From the NCBI GenBank assembly GCA_050330095.1, contig JBHJOC010000040.1:1-64000 (forward strand): DNA of 64,000 nt, read 5' to 3'. Shown piece after piece: positions 8,212-17,891 of the stretch. The first letter of the stretch is position 1. Every line of letters starts with the position of its first letter. A model generated the notes under the pieces. That model was not told the origin of the DNA. It worked only from the letters and a program-made list of their open reading frames with translations, and searched no databases. Position numbers and translations under genes: made by a program. This DNA comes from JBCBWG01 sp036804185. GTDB lineage: Bacteria; Pseudomonadota; Alphaproteobacteria; Rhizobiales; Hyphomicrobiaceae.

Positions 8212-8835
8212 TTGGATCATGGATCGAGTTCGGACAGCATCTACCCCGAAGACCGGTTTGGGCGCGTCGTCTGGTGGATGGACCGGCTGTTGAAGCCGAT
8301 CGAGCAACTGCTGACGCTGATCGGCGGCCTGTTGATCTTCGGGTTGATGATCATCGGCATGGTTCAGATCGTCATGCGGAATATTTTCCGTGCGCCGATC
8401 TTTGGCTACGTCGATATGGTCGAGTTCGCCATGATTGGGTTTGCGCTGTTTGCGATCTCCTACGTTCAGCGCGAAGGAATCCACGTGCGAATGGAGTTGC
8501 TCGTCGGCGCGCTCAGGGGCCGCGCCCAGTGGCTCTTCGAGTTCTTGAGCACGCTTGCCGGCGTGGTCATCATTACGATTCTGATCCCCTACACCTACCT
8601 GCACTTCGAGCGCTCCTACCGCATCGGCGACAGCACGATCGACATCGAGCTTCCGACTTGGCCTGGGAAGCTCGCCGTCGCTGTCATCCTCAGCGTGCTT
8701 CTGGTGCGGCTCGTCATCCAGACGCTTGGCTACCTCAGGCTTGTAATCCGGCCCAATGCACAACCGGTCGCTGTGCCGCTCATCAAGAGCGTGGCCCAGG
8801 TCGCAGAAGAAGAAGTTCAGGGGGCCACGCGATGA
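8212..8835 (+). CDS. dctQ: TRAP transporter small permease, DctQ family
   Basis: DctQ is the four-helix small membrane subunit of the TRAP transporter. Hydrophobic segments follow MDRLLKPIEQLLTLIGG, including FGYVDMVEFAMIGFALFAIS with the family's conserved acidic-aromatic region, REGIHVRMELLV, and the IGDSTIDIELPTWP loop. The C-terminus is polar. The start is uncertain: TTG 8212 (with GGAG about ten bases upstream), GTG 8188 and ATG 8278 are all in frame. Its stop overlaps the dctM start as ATGA. Confidence 0.88.
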   Translation: MDHGSSSDSIYPEDRFGRVVWWMDRLLKPIEQLLTLIGGLLIFGLMIIGMVQIVMRNIFRAPIFGYVDMVEFAMIGFALFAISYVQREGIHVRMELLVGALRGRAQWLFEFLSTLAGVVIITILIPYTYLHFERSYRIGDSTIDIELPTWPGKLAVAVILSVLLVRLVIQTLGYLRLVIRPNAQPVAVPLIKSVAQVAEEEVQGATR

Positions 8836-10196
8836 CTGCTTTCGGTTTGGATAATTTCACGATCGGCCTGTTCGGCGTCGGCCTGCTGATCGCCCTCGTC
8901 TTGATTGGCGTGCGCGTCTACATCGCGGCAGCGATCGCCGGTTTCGTCGGCATGATGCTGCTCCGAAATTTCGATGTGGCGGCTGCGATCAGCGGCACCA
9001 TCCCGCACTCGAAGACGGTCAGCTACCCTTTATCGGTGCTGCCGCTGTTCATCCTCATTGGCTTCCTGGCATTCTATGCGGGCCTGACGGCGAAACTGTT
9101 CGAGGCCGCGCGACGATGGATCGGCTGGGTGCCGGGCGGCCTTGCCGTTGCAACCGTGTTCGCGACCGCAGGGTTCGCGGCAGTCTCGGGCGCGTCGACC
9201 GCGACGGCTGCGGTCTTCTCGCGGGTTGCCATCCCGGACATGCTGCAAAACAAGTACGACACCAAGCTTGCAGCAGGTGTCGTCGCGGCTGGCGGCACAC
9301 TGGCATCGCTGATCCCGCCTTCGGCGATCCTGGTGATTTACGCCATCATCGTTGAAGAAAGCGTCGGCAAGCTCCTGCTCGCGGGCTTCCTGCCCGGGAT
9401 CGTCTCAGCGATCATTTACGCTGCCCTCATCGTTCTGATGTGCCTCTGGAACCCGAAACTCGGGCGGCCAATCACGGGTTATACGTGGAACCAACGCCTT
9501 GAATCGCTGCCCTCGACCCTGCCGATCTTCCTGGTGGTCGGGATCATTTTCGGCGCAATCTACACCGGCTCGGCAACGCCAACCGAGGCCGCAGCCCTCG
9601 GCGCGTCCGTCGTCTTCTTCATGTACCTCTGGCGCGCCATCTCGCAGCGCGAAGTCGGCAAGATGAGCGAGCGCCTAGGCTCGGCGCTGATGGAAACGGC
9701 GAAGCTGACTGCGATGATCTTCACGCTCATCTGGGCGGTCCTGATCTTCGTTCGCTTCCTGGGGTTTGCCGGCCTGCCGGCGGCTTTCTCAGACTGGGTC
9801 ACGAGCCTCGACATGCCGCCGATCATGATCATGATCATGATCCTGCTCGCCTACGCGGTGCTCGGCATGTTCATGGACGCGATCGGCATGCTGATCCTGA
9901 CTTTGCCGGTCGTGTTCCCTGCAGTCATTGCACTCGGCTACGACCCGATCTGGTTTGGCATCATCGTCGTGAAGATGGCAGAGATCTGCTTGATCACGCC
10001 GCCCATAGGGCTGAACTGTTTCGTCGTTGCCGGCGTGACGCGAGACCTCGTTGGCCCAAATGGCGAGAGCCAGGCAATTCCGCTGCAGGATGTGTTCCGC
10101 GGCATCTGGCCGTTCTTCATCGCCGACGTTCTGACCGTTGCGCTGCTGCTTGCGTTTCCAGAAATCGTCCTGTGGTTGCCAAACCAGATGGGATGA
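8832..10196 (+). CDS. dctM: TRAP transporter large permease, DctM family
   Basis: DctM is the ion-coupled transport channel of the TRAP system. The protein has 454 residues with about a dozen hydrophobic segments. Family text includes FILIGFLAFYAGLTAKLFEAARRWIGWVPGG, the serine/alanine-rich FAAVSGASTATAAVFS turn, GGTLASLIPPSAILVIYA, and a late KMAEICLITPPIGLNCFVV. ATG 8832 overlaps the dctQ stop as ATGA, which fixes the start. dctP, dctQ and dctM together form a complete transporter; no regulator or catabolic gene next to them reveals the substrate. Confidence 0.95.
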   Translation: MTAFGLDNFTIGLFGVGLLIALVLIGVRVYIAAAIAGFVGMMLLRNFDVAAAISGTIPHSKTVSYPLSVLPLFILIGFLAFYAGLTAKLFEAARRWIGWVPGGLAVATVFATAGFAAVSGASTATAAVFSRVAIPDMLQNKYDTKLAAGVVAAGGTLASLIPPSAILVIYAIIVEESVGKLLLAGFLPGIVSAIIYAALIVLMCLWNPKLGRPITGYTWNQRLESLPSTLPIFLVVGIIFGAIYTGSATPTEAAALGASVVFFMYLWRAISQREVGKMSERLGSALMETAKLTAMIFTLIWAVLIFVRFLGFAGLPAAFSDWVTSLDMPPIMIMIMILLAYAVLGMFMDAIGMLILTLPVVFPAVIALGYDPIWFGIIVVKMAEICLITPPIGLNCFVVAGVTRDLVGPNGESQAIPLQDVFRGIWPFFIADVLTVALLLAFPEIVLWLPNQMG

Positions 10197-10229
10197 TCCG
10201 GGATCCGGGTAGCGACGCTCGTCGCTCGC

Positions 10230-10985
10230 TCAATCGGTGTCTGCTGAGCGCGGCGACGGTGCTGAGCGCTCGCTAAGGAACTGCGACAGCCGCTTGCGTG
10301 GCTCTGGCAAGCCACGACCTTCGGGACCAAGCAGGCGCCTTTCAAAAAAGTGTGCCGTCATCTCGAGCCCGGCGACCGCATCAGGCAGCTCGACGGCGCG
10401 GTTGTCCCCCCTCCTGAGGAAACCCGGCAGCACAAACAGGCGATCCGCATAGGCCCGTCCTGCATCCCTGCTGACGGCCCGCCCGGAACGCGGAGACACG
10501 TAGACGAGATCGTCTCTCGTGCCCGTTGCGGCGCAGGCCGCGAGGTCGAGGCCGATGCCAAGCTCTTCAAGCAGCGCCAGTTCCCAGCGCACATACATGG
10601 CGGGCCAGATCGCCAGGTCGTCGAGAAACGACAGGACAAACTGTGTGACTTCATAAAGGTTTGCGTGCGGCTCGCGTTCGGGCAGCAGCCGCGCCATTTC
10701 GGCAAGCGCCAGAAGTCCCGAGACCGCCGCCGGATCGTCCATGAGCGCCGCCGCGCGAGCATCGGACAGCTCGACCTTGAAATGGCCAAGCTGATCAGCG
10801 GTTCTGGCGCGCCACTCGACACCGACCTGATTGCCGATCTGAAGGACTGGCCGAAGCTTTCGCGACTGTCCGCCGTGAACGAAGCCCAGGTGACGACCAT
10901 GCTCTCGCGTGAGAAACTCGGCGACAGCACCGGTCTCGCCGTGGGCGCGCACCCCGATGACGATTCCCTCATCCGTCCACTGCAT
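10230..10985 (-). CDS. recO: DNA repair protein RecO
   Basis: RecO loads RecA on SSB-coated single-stranded DNA together with RecR and anneals complementary strands. The 251-residue protein starts with an OB-fold, MQWTDEGIVIGVRAHGETGAVAEFLT, and GFVHGGQSRKLRPVLQIGN. The middle is helical, and the C-terminal part has LDLAACAATGTRDDLVYVSPRSGRAVS, the alphaproteobacterial form of the degenerate zinc region. It is the last gene of the minus-strand lepB-rnc-era-recO run and converges with dctM. Confidence 0.95.
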   Translation of the reverse strand: MQWTDEGIVIGVRAHGETGAVAEFLTREHGRHLGFVHGGQSRKLRPVLQIGNQVGVEWRARTADQLGHFKVELSDARAAALMDDPAAVSGLLALAEMARLLPEREPHANLYEVTQFVLSFLDDLAIWPAMYVRWELALLEELGIGLDLAACAATGTRDDLVYVSPRSGRAVSRDAGRAYADRLFVLPGFLRRGDNRAVELPDAVAGLEMTAHFFERRLLGPEGRGLPEPRKRLSQFLSERSAPSPRSADTD

Positions 10986-11045
10986 CCATCGCTCAGCTCG
11001 ATTAGTTCCGTTCGGGGCGAATCCGGCAATCCGTATCGGCTGCGA

Positions 11046-12032
11046 TCAGTCGCGCGGGAAAGCGAGCCCCATGTTCACGTAGCGTTCTGGATCATCAGCC
11101 CAGCGCTCGCGTACCTTCACGAACGTGAAGAGATGCACTGGCCGCTCGATCATCTCAGCAATCTCATGGCGTGCCGCTGTCGCCATGGCCTTGATGGTCT
11201 GGCCGCCCTTGCCCAGGACGATCGCGCGCTGGCTCTCGCGCTCAACATAGATCGTAAGCTCGATGCGAACGCCGCGCTTGCCCATCTCGAGCCAGGAACT
11301 CGTCTCGACCGTGATCGCGTAAGGCAACTCCTGATGGAGGCGGTCGTAGATTTTTTCGCGCAGAACTTCCGCCGCGAGCAGGCGCATCGGCAGGTCTGAA
11401 ACATCGTCGGGTGGATAGTGCCACGGCCCGGGTGGCACGAGGGCGGCGAGGCGCAGCGCGAGGTCCGGGACGCCATCTCCCGTTTCTGCGGCGATCATGA
11501 ACACCTCGTCAAAGCGCCGCTGCGCCTCAATCTCGGCAACGAGCGCGAGCAGGTGAGCTTTGTCAGCCAGACGATCGACCTTGTTCAGCACCAACAGTTC
11601 GCGCGCCCGCCCCTTTGGCAAACGCGCAAGGATCGCATCGACCTCCGCGTCGCGGCCCTTGGCCGCGTCAACCAGCATGACCACGACATCAGCATCGGCA
11701 ACGCTCGACCAGGCCGCGTCGACCATTGCACGGTCGAGCCGTCGTTTCGGAGCAAAGATCCCCGGTGTGTCGAGCAGGACGAGTTGAGCCTGTCCGACCA
11801 TCGCAATCCCGCGGATCATCGTCCGCGTGGTCTGGACCTTGCGGCTGACGATCGAGACCTTGGTCCCCACCAACGCATTGACCAGGGTTGATTTTCCAGC
11901 GTTCGGTGCACCGATGATCGCAGCGAACCCGCAGCGCTGATCCGCTGTCGACAACGGCGGTTGCTCAGCCTCGAGCGGCGGTTCTCGTGTGTCGGACTTC
12001 AGGGGCGCCCCGTTGGGGCTGTCTCGTGTCAT
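11046..12032 (-). CDS. era: Ribosome-assembly GTPase Era
   Basis: Era binds the 3' end of 16S rRNA and assists maturation of the small subunit. The 328-residue protein has G1 GAPNAGKS (41-48), the switch region VQTTRTMIRG, G3 DTPG (88-91), G4 NKVD and a C-terminal KH domain with the GxxG loop in VLGKGGQTIKAMA. ATG 12032 gives a hydrophilic N-terminal extension of about 35 residues before the G domain. This is a little longer than the E. coli protein, and the true start could be nearer the G domain. It lies between rnc and recO on the same strand. Confidence 0.95.
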   Translation of the reverse strand: MTRDSPNGAPLKSDTREPPLEAEQPPLSTADQRCGFAAIIGAPNAGKSTLVNALVGTKVSIVSRKVQTTRTMIRGIAMVGQAQLVLLDTPGIFAPKRRLDRAMVDAAWSSVADADVVVMLVDAAKGRDAEVDAILARLPKGRARELLVLNKVDRLADKAHLLALVAEIEAQRRFDEVFMIAAETGDGVPDLALRLAALVPPGPWHYPPDDVSDLPMRLLAAEVLREKIYDRLHQELPYAITVETSSWLEMGKRGVRIELTIYVERESQRAIVLGKGGQTIKAMATAARHEIAEMIERPVHLFTFVKVRERWADDPERYVNMGLAFPRD

Positions 12033-12136
12033 CACTTGCCTGATTGAAAGAATGCCGTCGCCTACGTTGCGGCCTTGGGCATTCGTATGCAAGTGCTGCA
12101 CGACGTGGGCGGCCATGATCGGGCGGCAGACGACCG

Positions 12137-12847
12137 TCAGCCAGCCTGAGACAGTCCAACGCCCTCGCGCTCGAGCAACGCGCGCGCAGCCGCCTGTTCG
12201 GCAAGCCGCTTCGAGGGCCCCTCGCCCCGGATCGGCTCCAGCCCCCGAACGCGCACTTCGACAACGAATGTCGGAGCGTGATCGGGTCCGTGCCGGCGCA
12301 CCTCCACATAGTGCGGGAGTGGCGCGCCCGTGCCCTGTGCCCATTCCTGAAGCGCCGACTTCGCGTCGACGACCGGGGCTGCACCTGCCTCGATTTCCGA
12401 CCGCCAGAGGGTCAGGACGAGTTCGCGCGCACGGTCGAAACCCTGGTCGACAAAAGCGGCTCCGAGAACCGCCTCGACCGCGTCGGCAAGGATGGTGTCC
12501 TTGTCCCGCCCGCCCGTCGAGATCTCGCTTTCAGCAAGCAGCAGATGCTGACCGAGACCGATCGACCGGGCGATCCCGGCACATGTCTCGCGGCGGACCA
12601 GGCTATTGAATTTCCTTGCGAGTTCACCCTCGCTGGCGCGCGGCTCATCGCGCCAAAGCCGTTCTGCGATGGCAAGCCCGAGAACGCGATCGCCGAGAAA
12701 CTCGAGCCGCTCATTGTCGAGCCGCCGATGGGGTCCCCCTCGCGCACTTGCATGCGTCAGGGCCCGACGGAGCAAATCCTTATCTTTGAACTTGATCCCC
12801 AGCGCCTTTTCGGCGGCCGAGGAAGCCCATTTTCCTGAAGCGACCAC
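12137..12847 (-). CDS. rnc: Ribonuclease III
   Basis: RNase III cuts double-stranded RNA in rRNA precursors and regulatory duplexes. The 236-residue protein holds the catalytic signature NERLEFLGDRVL (45-56) with the acidic residues that bind Mg, DAVEAVLGAAFVDQGF in the second acidic helix, and a C-terminal double-stranded RNA-binding domain (about 160-230, KSALQEWAQ, then PSKRLAEQAAARALLE). It is separated by 9 bp from lepB upstream and by 104 bp from era downstream, in the classic lepB-rnc-era order. Confidence 0.96.
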   Translation of the reverse strand: MVASGKWASSAAEKALGIKFKDKDLLRRALTHASARGGPHRRLDNERLEFLGDRVLGLAIAERLWRDEPRASEGELARKFNSLVRRETCAGIARSIGLGQHLLLAESEISTGGRDKDTILADAVEAVLGAAFVDQGFDRARELVLTLWRSEIEAGAAPVVDAKSALQEWAQGTGAPLPHYVEVRRHGPDHAPTFVVEVRVRGLEPIRGEGPSKRLAEQAAARALLEREGVGLSQAG

Positions 12848-12856
12848 GAGCCTGTC

Positions 12857-13636
12857 TCAGCGCACCAGGGTGAAGAACCTCGACCATCTGACGTCCATCG
12901 GCCACCGCCAAGGCGTGAGCAGCCGGAAGGCGTCGGGGTCGTCGAAGGCTGCAGAGAAAAAGATGATCTCTGCCCGGCCGACAAGATTTTCGTGGGGTAC
13001 GAAATCAACACCACCCCAAGCGATCCTGCTGTCGGTCGAATTGTCTCGGTTGTCGCCCATCATGAAATAGTGCCCGTCCGGGACGGTGAAAACGCGCGTG
13101 TTGTCGGCCGGCCCGTTCTGACGCTCGTCCAACACGTGGTAGACAACGCCGTTCGGAAGTGTCTCGCGATACTTCGGAATGCGGACAAGTCGTCCATCGT
13201 CGTCTCGCGTCTCGAAATAGCCGTCGCGCTCTTTAGGAACGGCCTCGCCGTTGATGAACAGCACGCCGTCTCGCATCTGCACCGTGTCACCGGGAAGGCC
13301 GACGACGCGCTTGATGTAGTCCGTGGTGTTGTCGCGCGGCAGCTTGAACACAACCACGTCGCCGAGCTTCGGATCGCCAGACCAAATGCGACCGGAAAAC
13401 AGCGGCGGACTGTAGGGGAAGGTGTGCCGGCTGTAGCCGTAGGAGAGCTTCGAAACGAACAGATAATCGCCGACAAGCAGCGTCGACTTCATCGAGCCCG
13501 ATGGAATATTGAACGGCTGATAGAAGAACACGCGAACGACCAAGGCCAGAAGGAGGGCCTGGATGATGATTTTTCCGGTCTCCCAGAGACCACTCTCGCG
13601 CAGCTTCTTAATATGACTCTCGCTGTTCAGGCTCAT
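12857..13636 (-). CDS. lepB: Signal peptidase I
   Basis: LepB removes signal peptides from exported proteins at the outer face of the inner membrane. The 259-residue protein has one N-terminal transmembrane helix (about 22-40). The catalytic serine S48 is in PSGSMKSTLLVGD, and the general-base lysine K109 is in DYIKRVVGLPGD (107-117). Late in the sequence comes GHYFMMGDNRDNSTDSR, the family box E. ATG 13636 is used. It is the first gene of lepB-rnc-era-recO. Confidence 0.96.
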   Translation of the reverse strand: MSLNSESHIKKLRESGLWETGKIIIQALLLALVVRVFFYQPFNIPSGSMKSTLLVGDYLFVSKLSYGYSRHTFPYSPPLFSGRIWSGDPKLGDVVVFKLPRDNTTDYIKRVVGLPGDTVQMRDGVLFINGEAVPKERDGYFETRDDDGRLVRIPKYRETLPNGVVYHVLDERQNGPADNTRVFTVPDGHYFMMGDNRDNSTDSRIAWGGVDFVPHENLVGRAEIIFFSAAFDDPDAFRLLTPWRWPMDVRWSRFFTLVR

Positions 13637-13947
13637 GACGCCGCTTCCTGTCCCTCGGCCAGCGGATCACACATATCACGCCTTCTCCAGGATCGTGATG
13701 ACGATCCGGCCAGGATGGCGATCCGGTCATGGGCCCCGCGCTGACAACTGACCCCGCTATACCGACTGGGGCTCGACGATGCAAACAACCACTGATCTGA
13801 AACCGGCGCTCGTTGCAGCACACAACCATCGGGTCTGGCGTCAGGCCAAGCCTCTGGCCAAGCATCAGGTCTGGCATAAGGTCGATCTGAAGCGCGCCGC
13901 CCGCCCGCGCGTCGCTCGCAATCACGAACGTCGCAGTTCACGAACGC
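13637..13947. other. Gap between acpS and lepB with degenerate short repeats
   Basis: No gene is supported in these 311 bp. Around 13825-13885 the plus strand has imperfect short repeats built on TCTGG(C/T)-type units (GGGTCTGGCGTCAGGCC, CTCTGGCCAAGC, AGGTCTGGCATAAGG). This gives low-complexity reading frames on both strands that should not be taken as genes. Confidence 0.5.
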
Positions 13948-14361
13948 TCAGCGATCGAACGCCTTCTCAGCGATGGCCGAGATGATGACGATGGCTTGCG
14001 CCTGAGGATAATCGTCCGTCAGCGTCACGTTGATTTTGGCTCTGAAACCCGGCGGCGTGATCTCGATCAAACGCTGCGCCGCGCCACCGGTGAGGTGGAT
14101 GGTTGGCTGTCCGGTTGCAAGGTTGGTCACGCCCATGTCGCGCCAGAACACGCCCGCTCTGAGCCCTGTGCCCAGCGCCTTCGAACATGCTTCTTTCGCG
14201 GCGAACCGCTTGGCGTAAGACGCTGCCCGGTTGGCCTTGCGCTCAGACCGACGCTGCTCGACGTCTGTGAAACACCGCTGCACAAAGCGGTCGCCGAAGC
14301 GATCGAGCGTCCGCTCGATACGGCGGATGTCGATGACGTCACTGCCGAGACCAAGGATCAT
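13948..14361 (-). CDS. acpS: Holo-[acyl-carrier-protein] synthase
   Basis: AcpS attaches the 4'-phosphopantetheine arm of CoA to apo-ACP for fatty acid synthesis. The 137-residue protein begins MILGLGSDVIDIRRIE with the Mg-binding D8. RFAAKEACSKALGTGL (52-67) supplies E57, the second metal ligand. The length is typical. Its ATG overlaps the pdxJ stop (ATGA, 14358-14361), so it is coupled to pdxJ, a pairing seen in many proteobacteria. Confidence 0.95.
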   Translation of the reverse strand: MILGLGSDVIDIRRIERTLDRFGDRFVQRCFTDVEQRRSERKANRAASYAKRFAAKEACSKALGTGLRAGVFWRDMGVTNLATGQPTIHLTGGAAQRLIEITPPGFRAKINVTLTDDYPQAQAIVIISAIAEKAFDR

Positions 14362-15158
14362 AATGCGCCCACCGCACCCTGATAGCCGTGCACGCGTGGG
14401 CCGGCAGGACCGATGCGCGCCTCGACAATCAAGGTGCGCATGCGGCGGACGGCATCCCCGAGCCCGCCGAAAATCGCTTCACCGACCAGGAAGTGCCCGA
14501 TATTGACCTCGACGACTTCCGGTATGCGAACAATCGGCTGAACGGTGGTGTAGGTCAGTCCATGCCCCGCGTGAACCTCCAGGCCGATCTCCGCAGCATG
14601 CCGCGCACCATCGCTGAGGCGCGCCAACTCTGCCTTCATCGCATCCGACTGACCCGCAAGTGCCAATTCGCAGTAGCGCCCCGTATGAAGCTCGACGACG
14701 TCTGCTCCAAGCGCTCGCGCCCGGTCTAGCTGCGCCGGATCAGGCTCCACGAACAAGGATACGCGAATGCCTTTGTCACGCAGAGGTCCGATCACGCGCG
14801 GGAGCGTGTTGCTCGCAGCAACCACGTCGAGCCCACCTTCCGTCGTCCGCTCCTCGCGCCGCTCTGGCACGATGCAGCAGGCATGCGGCACGTGCAGCAA
14901 GGCAATCGCCAGCATCTCGTCCGTCGCTGCCATCTCAAAGTTCAACGGTCGCGTGAGATCGCGCTTCAAGCGCGAGATATCAGCATCAGAAATATGCCTG
15001 CGGTCCTCTCGAAGGTGGGCTGTAATCCCGTCTGCCCCGGCCTCGACGGCCAAGTGGGCTGCGCGAAGCGGATCGGGGTGCAGGCCGCCGCGGGCGTTCC
15101 TGATCGTTGCAACGTGGTCGATGTTCACGCCGAGCCGCACGTGAGTTCCCGAGACCAT
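14358..15158 (-). CDS. pdxJ: Pyridoxine 5'-phosphate synthase
   Basis: PdxJ condenses 1-deoxyxylulose 5-phosphate with 3-amino-2-oxopropyl phosphate to give pyridoxine 5'-phosphate. The 266-residue TIM-barrel protein has LGVNIDHVATIRNARGG near the start, ADGITAHLREDRRHI, and the late GHGLTY segment with VEVNIGHFLVGEAIFGGL. ATG 15158 gives the standard N-terminus; the open frame upstream of it is not family-like. It is coupled to acpS by a four-base overlap and follows rel on the same strand. Confidence 0.95.
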   Translation of the reverse strand: MVSGTHVRLGVNIDHVATIRNARGGLHPDPLRAAHLAVEAGADGITAHLREDRRHISDADISRLKRDLTRPLNFEMAATDEMLAIALLHVPHACCIVPERREERTTEGGLDVVAASNTLPRVIGPLRDKGIRVSLFVEPDPAQLDRARALGADVVELHTGRYCELALAGQSDAMKAELARLSDGARHAAEIGLEVHAGHGLTYTTVQPIVRIPEVVEVNIGHFLVGEAIFGGLGDAVRRMRTLIVEARIGPAGPRVHGYQGAVGAL

Positions 15159-15374
15159 GGTCAGAATCTCCTTACTCAATCCTCGAAACAAAAGCAGAAC
15201 AACATCCCTGTTGCAAGGCCCGCTGTTGCCCACCTGATGCTTGCCCCCAAAGTGCCAGCACATTTCGAGACCACGCTTCGTCTGAGTGGGCAACCATCTG
15301 ACATGGATTATGAATTTTCCTGTTTTGCCGCCCCGCAGCAGACAATACCACAGGCCGCGGGCGGGGTCTCACGG

Positions 15375-17663
15375 TCAAGGCGCCACGTCGTCCAGCTTTA
15401 TGAACGTGCGCTCAACCTCGCTGACCTCCGCACAATGCCGCAGTTCGCTGATTATCGCGAGCAGATGCTTCAAATCCCAGACTTCGAGTGCGATCATCAT
15501 TTCGGTGAAATCGGATGCGCGTTTGGTCATTTTTAGGTTGTCAATGTTGCCGTCATGCTCGGCGATGACGCGCGCGATCAGCGCCAGGGCACCAGGTTCG
15601 TTTCGGGCTGTTACCCGAATTTGAGCCGGAAACCTCTGTGGTCGCTCGGGCGCAACGTCCCAGGTCACGTCGATCCAGCGCTTGTGCTCGTGATCCTTGA
15701 GCTTCGGCGAACTGATTTGGAAGATGCGGATGCCGTCACCCGGCATCAATACCCCGATGATCCGATCTCCCGGAACCGCGCCACCGTCATCGAACGTCAC
15801 CGGCAGGTTCTCATTGACGCCCCGGATCGGAATACCCACCGGCTGAGTACCAGCGGACTGCTCATCCTTGAACTTGAGCCCCATGACGCGCGTCAGGTTG
15901 AACCAGCCATCCTGCCCTTGACCATGATCATAGCGATTGCGCGGGCGATAACTGAAGCTGCGCTCGGGAAAAACCACGTCTGGCGCCAGGATACGCAGCG
16001 CGGCATCGACTGAAAGTTCGTTACGCCCGATCGCGGCAAGGGCGTCATCGAGGGAACGATGGCCGAGACGCGGGAGTGCTGCGACCATCGCCGCATCCGA
16101 GTAGGATTTATCGACCTGGGCCAGACGCTGAATCAACAGCTTGCGACCGAGCTCGGTGTACTGTCGGCGCAAGGCATCGCGGGCTGCCCTGCGGATCGCT
16201 GCGCGCGCGCGGCCCGTTGCAACTTTATTCTCCCAGGCCAACTGAGGGGTCTGGCCCTCGCGCGTCAGGATCTCGACCTCGTCGCCGTTGCTGAGGACAT
16301 CGGTCAGGGGCACATTGCGCCCATTGACGATCGCGCCCACGGCCGTGTTGCCGATATCGGTGTGCACGGCATAGGCGAAATCGATCGCGTTCGCTCCGCG
16401 CGGCAATGCAATAAGTCGCCCATGCGGCGTGAAACAGAAGACCTGATCCTGGAAAAGCTCGAGCTTGGTGTGCTCGAGAAACTCCTCTGGCGTATTGCCA
16501 TCGAGGAGTTGCTCGACCGTGCGACGCAATCTGACATACGGTCCGCTTTCGTTTGCGCCCTTGCGCCCGTCGCGGGGCTGCCGCGCAGCATGGCAAGGCT
16601 CGTTGGCGCTCGACACGTCTTCAGGATCGGACCGCAGATCTTTGTAGAGCGCATGCGCGGCGATGCCGTACTCGGCGACCCAATGCATCTCGACGGTCCG
16701 GATTTGCAATTCGACCCGTTGGTGACTTGGTCCGATGACGGTGGTGTGAATGGATCGGTACTCGTTGCTCTTTGGCGTCGAAATATAGTCCTTGAAACGT
16801 TGCGGAACAGCGGACCAGCGGGTATGGACCGCCCCCAACAACCGATAACAGCTGGCAATATCTCGCGTTATCAGCCGGAACCCATAAATGTCGGACAATT
16901 GCTCGAGGGAGATCCGCTTGTTCTCCATCTTACGCCAGATCGAGTAGGGCCGCTTGGCACGCCCCGAGACTTCGGCTTCGAGGCCAATTTCGGACAGCAG
17001 GGTTCTAAGCTCGCTGCAAATTTGCTCGACGAGACCCGCATTACGCTGATGCAGCGCCGCAAGCTGATCACTCACCGCCCGCCAAGCTTCCGGCCGGAAC
17101 CAGCGGAAGGCATGTTCCTCGAGCTCCTCACGCATCGCGTGCATCCCCATGCGACCCGCAAGAGGGGCATAGATCTCAAGTGTTTCGGCTGAAATGCGCT
17201 CGCGGCTCGATGGCTTCATATGCTCGAGCGTGCGCATGTTGTGCAGGCGATCGGCGAGCTTGACGAGCAGAACTCTGACGTCACGAGCGATCGCGACCAG
17301 GAGCCGACGGAACTCTTCAGCTTGCTGGGCTTCGCGGGTCACGAGATCAAGACGCTTGATCTTGGTCAGCCCGTCGACCAGGCCACCGATCTCAGCGCCG
17401 AACATCGATTCAATTTCAGTATGCGTTGCCTCGGTATCCTCGACAACGTCGTGCAGGAGCGCCGTTGCAACGGTCGCATCATCAAGCCTCAAGTCGGTCA
17501 GGATCGCCGCAACTTCGAGTGGATGGGAGAAATACGGGTCACCGTTGGCGCGGCGCTGAGCGGCATGCGCCTTCATCGCATAGACGTAGGCCTTGTTGAT
17601 CAGGTCCTCGTCAGCATCCGGATCGTAGGCGAGAACTCGTTCGACGAGTTCGTATTGCCGCAT
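15375..17663 (-). CDS. rel: Bifunctional (p)ppGpp synthetase/hydrolase, Rel/SpoT family
   Basis: This is the single alarmone enzyme expected in alphaproteobacteria and controls the stringent response. The 762-residue protein has an intact HD hydrolase domain (H48; HD at 71-72 in ALLHDVVEDTEAT), a synthetase domain with YGFRLITRDIASCYRLLGAVHTRW and KSNEYRSIHTTVIGP, then a TGS domain (VFCFTPHGRLIALPRGANAIDFAYAVHT). A C-terminal ACT domain follows (IRVTARNEPGALALIARVIAEHDGNI). Both catalytic halves look complete. ATG 17663 is preferred because a GGAGGT site lies nine bases upstream. rpoZ is next upstream, the usual arrangement. Confidence 0.96.
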   Translation of the reverse strand: MRQYELVERVLAYDPDADEDLINKAYVYAMKAHAAQRRANGDPYFSHPLEVAAILTDLRLDDATVATALLHDVVEDTEATHTEIESMFGAEIGGLVDGLTKIKRLDLVTREAQQAEEFRRLLVAIARDVRVLLVKLADRLHNMRTLEHMKPSSRERISAETLEIYAPLAGRMGMHAMREELEEHAFRWFRPEAWRAVSDQLAALHQRNAGLVEQICSELRTLLSEIGLEAEVSGRAKRPYSIWRKMENKRISLEQLSDIYGFRLITRDIASCYRLLGAVHTRWSAVPQRFKDYISTPKSNEYRSIHTTVIGPSHQRVELQIRTVEMHWVAEYGIAAHALYKDLRSDPEDVSSANEPCHAARQPRDGRKGANESGPYVRLRRTVEQLLDGNTPEEFLEHTKLELFQDQVFCFTPHGRLIALPRGANAIDFAYAVHTDIGNTAVGAIVNGRNVPLTDVLSNGDEVEILTREGQTPQLAWENKVATGRARAAIRRAARDALRRQYTELGRKLLIQRLAQVDKSYSDAAMVAALPRLGHRSLDDALAAIGRNELSVDAALRILAPDVVFPERSFSYRPRNRYDHGQGQDGWFNLTRVMGLKFKDEQSAGTQPVGIPIRGVNENLPVTFDDGGAVPGDRIIGVLMPGDGIRIFQISSPKLKDHEHKRWIDVTWDVAPERPQRFPAQIRVTARNEPGALALIARVIAEHDGNIDNLKMTKRASDFTEMMIALEVWDLKHLLAIISELRHCAEVSEVERTFIKLDDVAP

Positions 17664-17891
17664 CAACGCTGCACCTCCGAACCACGAAGGTTCATCAAGG
17701 CGGGTGTGAATTAGAAGCCCATGAGTGTACCGTCGTCCGCCGCAAGAGCAATCCGTATCCGTGTCGGCAGGCAAAACGACGGATCGGGTCCGGCGCGACT
17801 GCTGACCGGAAACGGTCTCTGGCCCGGTCAGCGAACTGGCCCGACGATCGAACGCCTAACGATCGTTCTGCCCGCGTTGGCGTCCCGAGCG

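Noticed and set aside
12033..12344. N-terminal extension of era overlapping rnc
   Set aside because: The extension would run through the end of rnc and has no family character; ATG 12032 precedes the G domain at a plausible distance.
13825..13885. Low-complexity minus-strand frame (PDAWPEAWPDARPD text) between acpS and lepB
   Set aside because: It arises from degenerate short repeats, has no start context, and fills an ordinary intergenic gap.
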